Assembly: GCA_945938205.1 (NCBI GenBank)
Contig: CAMEUL010000023.1
Coordinates: forward strand, 1 to 10,950
Reading direction: 5' to 3'
Length of the DNA: 10,950 nt
DNA from: an uncultured Traorella sp.
GTDB lineage: Bacteria > Bacillota_I > Bacilli_A > Erysipelotrichales > Erysipelotrichaceae
The notes under the pieces were generated by a model. That model had not been told where the DNA came from. It worked only from the letters and a program-made list of their open reading frames with translations, and ran no database searches. The position numbers and the translations under genes are program-made. Below, one piece after another: positions 4,960 to 10,950 of the stretch. Numbering within the stretch: position 1 is the first letter of the stretch; the number at the start of each line of letters is the position of its first letter.

Positions 4960-7785
4960 ATGTCAAACGATAAGATCATTATTAAAGGAGCAAGAGAAAA
5001 CAATCTGAAAAATATCAGTCTTGAGATCCCACGCAACAAGTTTGTTATCATGACTGGCGTCAGCGGAAGCGGAAAAACTTCCTTGGCTTTTGATACAATT
5101 TATGCAGAAGGACAGCGGCGTTACATGGAAAGTCTGAGTGCCTATGCACGTCAGTTTTTAGGAAATAGTGAAAAGCCGGATGTGGACAGCATTGAAGGAT
5201 TGTCTCCTGCTATTTCCATCGATCAGAAAACTACAAGCAACAATCCTCGAAGCACGGTTGGAACAGTTACTGAGATCTATGATTATCTGCGACTTTTATA
5301 TGCTCGTATCGGTGTGCCATATTGTCCTGAACACAATGAACCGATCGAAGGACAGAGCATCAAACAGATGGTGGATCGCATCATGGAAATTGAAGACAAG
5401 ACGCGCATCATGATCTGTGCTCCGGTTGTTTCCAATAAAAAAGGAACCCACAAGGATCTGTTAGCCAAATTGCAGTCCGAGGGATATGTTCGTGTGCGTA
5501 TTGATGGCGAAGTGAAATACATTGAAGATGTTCATCTGGAAGATAAGAATATCAAACATACCATTGATGTTGTTGTGGATCGTATCGTGAAATCCAATGA
5601 TCGTTCACGATTCAATGATTCACTTGAAAGTGCTCTAAAATTGGGCAATGGAATGGCGTTAGTTTGTTTTAATGATGAGGAGCTGCTGTTCTCACAGAAT
5701 TTTGCCTGCAAGAAATGTGGGTTCAGTGTCCCAACTTTAGAACCTCGTCTGTTTTCATTTAATGCGCCATTAGGAGCTTGTGAAACATGTAAGGGATTGG
5801 GTATCACACAGAAGGTAAATCTGAATTATCTGATACCGGATAAAACAAAAACGATTCGTGAAGGTGGAATCGTTTACTATAAAAACATCATTGCGAAGGA
5901 GAATATAGAATGGCTTCGTTTTAAAGCTCTTTTGGATTTTTATCATATTGATATAGATAAACCATTAGAGAAAATGACAAAAAAAGAAATGGATATCATC
6001 TGTTATGGTGCTAAGGAACCGATTGCCTATACGATTGAATCCAAAAGCGGCAATTCATTCAAAAAGAATGAATATATTGAAGGTGTCTGCACACTCATTG
6101 AAAGAAGATATATCGAAACAACTTCTTCTTTTTCAAGAGAATGGTATGGAAGCTTTATGAGTGATTCAGTGTGCCCAGATTGCGGTGGAAAACGATTGAA
6201 CCGACAGGCTCTCAGTGTTCGTGTCTGTGGTAAAAATATTCATGAATGGACACAGATGTCCATCAAACAGACACTGGAATTCATGGAACATATGGAACTG
6301 ACAGAAAATCAGGCGAAGATCAGTCGTCTGATCCTGAAGGAAATTCGTGAGCGATGTGAGTTTTTGAATAATGTAGGTCTGTCATATCTGACATTAGACC
6401 GGCTTGCAGGAACCCTGAGTGGTGGAGAAGCACAACGCATCCGTTTGGCAACACAGATCGGTTCGCATCTTTCAGGAGTGTTGTATGTATTGGATGAACC
6501 AAGCATTGGTTTGCATCAAAGAGATAATGCGCGACTGATCCAATCCTTGAAAGCTATGCGCGATTTAGGGAATTCACTGATCGTGGTCGAACATGATGAA
6601 GAAACCATGATGGAAAGCGACTATATCATTGATATTGGACCTTATGCAGGCATCCATGGCGGTGAAGTTGTGGCAGCTGGAACGCCACAGGAAATCATGC
6701 AGGATGAAAATTCCATCACAGGAAAATATTTGTCCAAGCGTTTAAGCATTCCTGTTCCAAAGACAAGAAGAAAAGGTAATGGAAAGACTTTGGAAGTGAT
6801 AGGTGCCAGTGAAAACAACCTGAAGGATATTGATGTGAAAATACCATTAGGAACGCTTTGTGTGATAACTGGAGTGAGCGGCAGCGGAAAGAGTTCTCTG
6901 GTCAATGAAGTCCTCACCAAAGGCATTCAAAATGCTCTGGGACGAACACGTATTGAACCAGGAAAGTGTAAAAAAATCAAAGGACTTGAAAACATCGACA
7001 AAATCATTGATATTTCACAGGATCCTATTGGACGAACACCTCGTTCCAATCCGGCTACTTATACCGGAGTCTTTGATGATATCCGTGATCTGTTTGCGCA
7101 GACAAATGACGCGAAAATGAGAGGATATGACAAAGGACGTTTTTCTTTCAATGTAAAGGGAGGACGATGTGAGGCTTGTCAAGGAGACGGAATTTTGAGA
7201 ATATCTATGCACTTTTTACCGGATGTATTTGTTCCATGTGATGTCTGCGAAGGAAAACGATACAACGAAGAAACGCTGGCTGTCACTTATAAAGGAAAAA
7301 ATATTTATGATGTGCTGGAAATGAGCGTTGAGGAAAGTGTAGAATTTTTCAAAAATGTGCCAAAGATCAAACATCGTCTTCAGACCCTGCAGGATGTGGG
7401 CCTTGGCTATGTGAAACTGGGACAGAGTGCCACTACCTTATCCGGTGGAGAAGCTCAGCGTGTGAAACTGGCGAGTGAACTTCAGCGTAAAGCTACAGGA
7501 AAAACATTGTTTGTGCTGGATGAACCTACAACAGGATTGCACAGCCATGATGTGAAGAAACTGATGGAAGTGCTGATGCGGATCGTGGACAATGGAGATA
7601 CCGTTCTTGTTATTGAACATAATCTGGATGTCATCAAATGTGCTGACTACATTATCGATCTTGGCCCTGAAGGCGGAGATGAAGGTGGACAGATAGTTGT
7701 CAGCGGAAGCGTTGAGGATGTTATCCAATGTGAAAAGAGTTATACTGGACAATATCTGAAAAAAGTATTGGAGGATCAATCATGA
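4960..7785 (+). CDS. uvrA: Excinuclease ABC subunit A (UvrA)
   Basis: DNA-damage recognition ATPase of nucleotide excision repair; it loads UvrB at lesions. The 941-residue length is normal. Both ABC modules are complete: Walker A GVSGSGKTS (33-41), signature LSGGE (486-490) and Walker B LDE (511-513) in the first half; Walker A GVSGSGKSS (638-646), signature SGGE (828-831) and Walker B LDEPTTG (853-859) in the second. Zinc cysteines are intact: C250/C253/C274/C277 and C737/C740/C760/C763, plus CPDC (405-408). I chose ATG 4960, behind GGAGGAG (4950-4956); the in-frame TTG at 4948 overlaps that ribosome site and is an unlikely start. uvrB, normally the adjacent upstream partner in Firmicutes, is not in the window. 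The stop overlaps hprK by 4 nt (ATGA), implying cotranscription. Confidence 0.98.
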   Translation: MSNDKIIIKGARENNLKNISLEIPRNKFVIMTGVSGSGKTSLAFDTIYAEGQRRYMESLSAYARQFLGNSEKPDVDSIEGLSPAISIDQKTTSNNPRSTVGTVTEIYDYLRLLYARIGVPYCPEHNEPIEGQSIKQMVDRIMEIEDKTRIMICAPVVSNKKGTHKDLLAKLQSEGYVRVRIDGEVKYIEDVHLEDKNIKHTIDVVVDRIVKSNDRSRFNDSLESALKLGNGMALVCFNDEELLFSQNFACKKCGFSVPTLEPRLFSFNAPLGACETCKGLGITQKVNLNYLIPDKTKTIREGGIVYYKNIIAKENIEWLRFKALLDFYHIDIDKPLEKMTKKEMDIICYGAKEPIAYTIESKSGNSFKKNEYIEGVCTLIERRYIETTSSFSREWYGSFMSDSVCPDCGGKRLNRQALSVRVCGKNIHEWTQMSIKQTLEFMEHMELTENQAKISRLILKEIRERCEFLNNVGLSYLTLDRLAGTLSGGEAQRIRLATQIGSHLSGVLYVLDEPSIGLHQRDNARLIQSLKAMRDLGNSLIVVEHDEETMMESDYIIDIGPYAGIHGGEVVAAGTPQEIMQDENSITGKYLSKRLSIPVPKTRRKGNGKTLEVIGASENNLKDIDVKIPLGTLCVITGVSGSGKSSLVNEVLTKGIQNALGRTRIEPGKCKKIKGLENIDKIIDISQDPIGRTPRSNPATYTGVFDDIRDLFAQTNDAKMRGYDKGRFSFNVKGGRCEACQGDGILRISMHFLPDVFVPCDVCEGKRYNEETLAVTYKGKNIYDVLEMSVEESVEFFKNVPKIKHRLQTLQDVGLGYVKLGQSATTLSGGEAQRVKLASELQRKATGKTLFVLDEPTTGLHSHDVKKLMEVLMRIVDNGDTVLVIEHNLDVIKCADYIIDLGPEGGDEGGQIVVSGSVEDVIQCEKSYTGQYLKKVLEDQS

Positions 7786-8720
7786 TGGTGACGGTTAATG
7801 ATCTAATGAAAAAACTGAATTTAGAAGTTCTGGTGGGCGATCAGACTGCTTTGAACCGTAAAATCAATGTTGCGGAAACAAATCGTCCCGGGCTTGAATT
7901 AACAGGATATTATCTGCATTCTCAAAGGGAAAGAATTGTTGTTCTCGGAAATAAAGAAATGGGATATATCAAAGGGATGAGCCATGAAGCTCAAATTTCA
8001 AGTTTTGAGTTTTTGACTCAGGACGAAACTCCTTGTATCATCATTACACGAGGTGCTGCCTGTCCGAGCCGCTTAAAAGAAATTGCGGAAAGAAAAAATT
8101 TCCCGATACTCAGTGCAAAGGAAGAGACGTATCGTACCATTCTTGATACGATCACTTATCTTGATGAAATGATGGCACCTGTCGTCAGTTTGCATGGTGT
8201 GTTAGTGCAGATTTATGGAAAAGGTGTTCTTTTGACCGGAGAAAGTGGTATGGGAAAAAGTGAAATTGCACTGGAACTCATTAAAAAAGGACATTTGCTC
8301 ATTGCGGATGATCGTGTGGACTGCAAATTGGTTCATAAGGAAATCATTGGTGAATCTCCGGCAATTCTCAAAGAAATGCTGGAAATCCGAGGAATCGGTA
8401 TCATCAATGTTTCGAAGATGTTTGGGCTAAGCTCAGTATTAGATAAAACAAAGATCGATTTGGTAATTGTATTGGCTCCATTGTCTTTTGAAAAAGAGTA
8501 CGATCGTGTTGGAATTGAAGAAAAGAAATATATGGAGATCCTTGAAATTACGATTCCAAAGCTGGAAATTCCAGTGAAGGAAGGACGTTCCATGGCCGTT
8601 ATCATTGAATCTGCCGTAACCAATTATCTGCTGAGCAGTATGGGCCAGGACAGTGCCAAAGAATTTGAAGAAAGAGTTTTACAATTTATTGAACAAAACA
8701 AGGAAGGAAGTGAAAACTGA
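7782..8720 (+). CDS. hprK: HPr kinase/phosphorylase
   Basis: Bifunctional sensor enzyme that phosphorylates HPr on its regulatory serine, using ATP or pyrophosphate, and removes the phosphate by phosphorolysis to give pyrophosphate; central to carbon catabolite control in Firmicutes. At 312 residues it has normal length: N-terminal domain to about residue 130, then the catalytic domain with H138 (LHGVLV), P-loop GESGMGKS (153-160), ADDRVD (175-180), the HprK signature EIRGIGIINV (201-210), YDRVG around R242 and the C-terminal IPVKEGRS. No key residue is missing; the P-loop has GES where GDS or GDT is more usual. Starts ATG 7782 and ATG 7785 are adjacent; GGAGG at 7770-7774 is 7 nt from the first, which I prefer. 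It overlaps uvrA by 4 nt and the next gene by 1 nt (TGATG). Confidence 0.97.
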   Translation: MMVTVNDLMKKLNLEVLVGDQTALNRKINVAETNRPGLELTGYYLHSQRERIVVLGNKEMGYIKGMSHEAQISSFEFLTQDETPCIIITRGAACPSRLKEIAERKNFPILSAKEETYRTILDTITYLDEMMAPVVSLHGVLVQIYGKGVLLTGESGMGKSEIALELIKKGHLLIADDRVDCKLVHKEIIGESPAILKEMLEIRGIGIINVSKMFGLSSVLDKTKIDLVIVLAPLSFEKEYDRVGIEEKKYMEILEITIPKLEIPVKEGRSMAVIIESAVTNYLLSSMGQDSAKEFEERVLQFIEQNKEGSEN

Positions 8721-10207
8721 TGGAGTTATTTCCAAGCCGTGAGATTTTTATTCAATTGGGAAGTGTGAATATCACATGGTACGCCATTTTAAGTCTTGCG
8801 GGATTTCTTGTGACATATTATCTTTCATTACATACGTTGAAGAAGATGGGATATGACAAGGACAAAATAGAAGATTTCATGTTTTATCTTTTGCCAATTG
8901 CTTATGTGGGTGCCCGCTTGTGGTATTGTTTATTTGAATGGCGATCCTATATTCAGGATCCAATCCGTATTTTCTATATTTGGGAAGGAGGATTAGCCTT
9001 CCATGGTGGAGTGATTGCAGGAGTCTTGCTGGCAATATGGTTCTGCAAGAAAAATCATTATCATATCCTCCGATTCGGAGATGCCATCATGCCTAATATT
9101 CTGATTGGACAGATGATTGGCCGTTGGGGAAATTTTGTGAATCAAGAAGCATTTGGAACGGTTGTCAGTGAAGAAAGCTTAAATTGGTTGCCTGAATTTA
9201 TTAAAGAAGGAATGTTTATTCAAGGAAGTTATCGTATGCCAACTTTCTTATATGAAGGTATTGGAAATCTGATCGGATTCATACTGATTCGTTTTGTTTT
9301 CAATAGATACGGAAGAAAGAAACGTGGTGATCTGATGTATGCTTATCTGGTATGGTATGGCATGGTACGTTTCTTTGTGGAGGGTTTTCGAACAGACTCT
9401 CTCATGATTGGACCCATCCGAACAGCACAGCTCATATCGATTATATTCATGATTATAGGAGTTCTTGGCCTTTTGGGTATTTACAATAAACTTTTTAGTA
9501 ATATTCCCGGATTCAAGGAAGAGAAACCTTTGCTGCTGTTTGATGTTGATGGAACATTGATTGACACCATTCCATTGATCAGTGCCAGCTTCCGTCATGT
9601 AATTGAGATGCATGATCCAAAACGCTCATTGACTGATCTGGAATATAAGAATCTTTCCGGGCCACCGCTGAAAGAAAGCTTTGGAAAACTGTTCCCAGAA
9701 GCTGATGAAACAACGATCCAGCAATATGTCGATGAATATCGAGTTTACAACAGAGAACATCATGATGAGATGGTGAAAGTGTTGCCAGGTGTTGTAGATA
9801 TGCTTGATTACTGTAAAGCACAAGGATATACCTTAGGTGTTGTATCCAATAAGATTTCAAGCATGGTGAATCATGGATTGGAATACTGTGGTATTGCTTC
9901 ATATTTTGATGTTGTGATATGTGCTGAACAGATGAAAAAAACCAAACCGGATCCGGATGGACTTTTGGAAGCCGCAAGAGAATTGGGTGTGCCACATGAC
10001 AATTTGATTTACTGTGGAGATGCGCCAACGGATGTTTTAGCAGCTAAAAATATGTCAGCTTTCTCTGTAGCGGTCGTGCTTGATGAAGATAGAAAAGAAA
10101 ACATTGAAAAAACAAAGCCATGTGCTTTGATTACTGATTGGAAACAGTTTGAAGAACTGTTAAAGGAGGAAAGAGAATGGAGCGACAATTCGACGTTGTT
10201 GTGGTAG
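8720..10207 (+). CDS. lgt-ppaX: Fusion protein: prolipoprotein diacylglyceryl transferase (Lgt) + PpaX-like HAD pyrophosphatase
   Basis: One open frame of 495 residues holds two enzymes. Residues 1-258 are Lgt, the membrane enzyme that transfers diacylglyceryl from phosphatidylglycerol to the lipobox cysteine. H95 (FHGG), the signature GRWGNFVNQE (134-143, with R135, N138, E143) and the C-terminal RFFVEGFR (217-224) are present, with about seven membrane segments, the last near 238-255. After a short linker (about 256-270), residues 271-495 are a HAD phosphatase: FDVDGT (D275, D277), VVSNK (S376), KPDPDG (K409) and GDAPTD (D434, D438). GPPLKESF, YNREHHDE and MVNHGLEYCG resemble B. subtilis PpaX, which hydrolyses pyrophosphate. 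The order hprK, lgt, ppaX equals the B. subtilis operon, where they are separate genes. The junction has no stop codon or obvious frameshift. The last 10 codons overlap trxB. The HAD part should face the cytosol. Confidence 0.93.
   Translation: MELFPSREIFIQLGSVNITWYAILSLAGFLVTYYLSLHTLKKMGYDKDKIEDFMFYLLPIAYVGARLWYCLFEWRSYIQDPIRIFYIWEGGLAFHGGVIAGVLLAIWFCKKNHYHILRFGDAIMPNILIGQMIGRWGNFVNQEAFGTVVSEESLNWLPEFIKEGMFIQGSYRMPTFLYEGIGNLIGFILIRFVFNRYGRKKRGDLMYAYLVWYGMVRFFVEGFRTDSLMIGPIRTAQLISIIFMIIGVLGLLGIYNKLFSNIPGFKEEKPLLLFDVDGTLIDTIPLISASFRHVIEMHDPKRSLTDLEYKNLSGPPLKESFGKLFPEADETTIQQYVDEYRVYNREHHDEMVKVLPGVVDMLDYCKAQGYTLGVVSNKISSMVNHGLEYCGIASYFDVVICAEQMKKTKPDPDGLLEAARELGVPHDNLIYCGDAPTDVLAAKNMSAFSVAVVLDEDRKENIEKTKPCALITDWKQFEELLKEEREWSDNSTLLW
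9515..9532 (+). promoter_or_regulatory. Possible internal translation start for a free PpaX domain
   Basis: A purine-rich AAGGAAGAG (9515-9523) precedes an in-frame TTG (9530-9532, codon 271) by 6 nt, exactly at the start of the HAD domain. It could be a remnant of the former ppaX ribosome site or still permit some internal initiation. There is no ATG or GTG in the linker. Resemblance to a ribosome site may be chance. Confidence 0.2.
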
Positions 10208-10950
10208 GCGGAGGTCCTGCAGGACTGAGCGCTGCCATTTATGCTTCACGTGCCGGACTCAGTGTGGCAGTCGTGGAAAGTATGGCACCGGGTGGAAAAC
10301 TGGTAAAGACTGCTCATATTGAGAATTATCCGGGCATTGCTTCAACAGAAGGAACCACCTTGGCTATGGATATGTTCCAGCATGCCACGCAGCTTGGCGC
10401 TGAATATATCGGCGGTCAGGTAGTATCGATTGAGGAAAAACAGGTCAAGATCAGTGATGGTACGGTTTTGACCGGGAAAGCACTGATCATCGCAACCGGT
10501 ACCCTTGAAAGAAAGCTGAATATCCCTGGAGAAGAAAAAAATATTGGAAGAGGCGTTTCCTTCTGTGCCATTTGCGATGGAGCCTTTTTCAAAAACAAAA
10601 CCATCTGCGTTGTAGGTGGAGGAAACAGTGCCTTGGAAGAAGGCCTTTATCTGACCCAGTTTGCATCAGAAGTAAAAGTGATCGTTCGAAATGAATTAAG
10701 GGCAGATCAGAATCTGAGAGATGAATGTGAAAAAAATGAAAAGATTTCCATTCATAAAAAACTGGTGCCTCTTGAAATTTTGGATAATGGTGTCTCAGTT
10801 ACAGGGTTAAAAGTAAAAAACGTGCTGACTGATGAAGAAACGATCATTGAAACAAGTGCCATATTCCCATATGTAGGTGCCGATCCGGTCAGTGAACTGG
10901 TAAAAGATATGGGAATTTGCGATGACAAAGGATATGTTTTGACGGATGAA
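10177..10950 (+). CDS. trxB: Thioredoxin reductase, N-terminal 258 residues (runs off the window)
   Basis: FAD-containing reductase that passes electrons from NAD(P)H to thioredoxin through a CxxC pair. Visible features: FAD-binding VVGGGPAGLSAA (9-20), the ATG motif after LII, redox-active CAIC (C130, C133) followed by DG, and the second nucleotide-binding GGGNSALEE (147-155). The frame is open to the window end; about 50 residues, including the C-terminal FAD-binding GD motif, are missing. ATG 10177 is supported by AAAGGAGG (10162-10169), 7 nt upstream. The first 31 nt overlap the end of the lgt-ppaX frame in another reading frame, suggesting cotranscription. The usual NADPH-specificity motif HRRxxxRA is altered to VRNELRA (170-176), one residue shorter. 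A related ferredoxin- or NADH-linked member of the family is therefore possible, but thioredoxin reductase is the best call. Confidence 0.93.
   Translation, partial: MERQFDVVVVGGGPAGLSAAIYASRAGLSVAVVESMAPGGKLVKTAHIENYPGIASTEGTTLAMDMFQHATQLGAEYIGGQVVSIEEKQVKISDGTVLTGKALIIATGTLERKLNIPGEEKNIGRGVSFCAICDGAFFKNKTICVVGGGNSALEEGLYLTQFASEVKVIVRNELRADQNLRDECEKNEKISIHKKLVPLEILDNGVSVTGLKVKNVLTDEETIIETSAIFPYVGADPVSELVKDMGICDDKGYVLTDE

Noticed and set aside
1..10950. CRISPR arrays, tRNA or rRNA genes, phage or toxin-antitoxin genes
   Set aside because: No regularly spaced direct repeats, cloverleaf-like sequences or recognisable proteins of these kinds were seen on either strand.

Overview
The window looks like chromosomal DNA of a low-to-moderate G+C Firmicute (Bacillota), roughly 40% G+C by eye. 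Shine-Dalgarno sequences are strong, coding is dense, and the HPr kinase/phosphorylase gene together with the block uvrA-hprK-lgt-ppaX-trxB is typical of Firmicutes. An anaerobic gut lineage such as Erysipelotrichia is my guess; no 16S rRNA or other taxonomic marker is present.

Left part (1-4813): separate accessory or housekeeping units. A MATE-family efflux transporter runs leftward off the window edge. Divergent from it, with back-to-back promoters, is a secreted lipoprotein of the DUF885 putative zinc-peptidase family, closed by a short hairpin terminator. Convergent with that is a pair of short ChrA-like transporter subunits overlapping by an ATGA. Divergent from the chrA pair is a PHP-domain phosphatase of the histidinol-phosphatase (HisJ/HisK) type with a very good sigma-A promoter. 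The interval between it and uvrA is A+T-rich and holds two dyads of identical geometry.

Right part (4960-10950): one tightly packed rightward unit, uvrA, hprK, an lgt-ppaX fusion and trxB, in which every junction overlaps (4, 1 and 31 nt). UvrA does nucleotide excision repair. HprK phosphorylates and dephosphorylates HPr at the regulatory serine. Lgt attaches the lipid to prolipoproteins, of which the DUF885 protein is a likely client. TrxB reduces thioredoxin and is cut off by the window end.

The most notable item is the continuous 495-residue frame that joins the membrane enzyme Lgt to a PpaX-like HAD pyrophosphatase. In Bacillus subtilis these are separate neighbouring genes, and PpaX removes the pyrophosphate made by HprK phosphorolysis. 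Here the pyrophosphatase would be tethered to the membrane. Secondary items are the long overlap between this fusion and trxB, a degenerate NADPH-binding motif in TrxB, and operator-like inverted repeats in two intergenic regions. I see no CRISPR array, RNA gene, intact mobile element or phage gene. No stretch over 300 bases lacks a gene.
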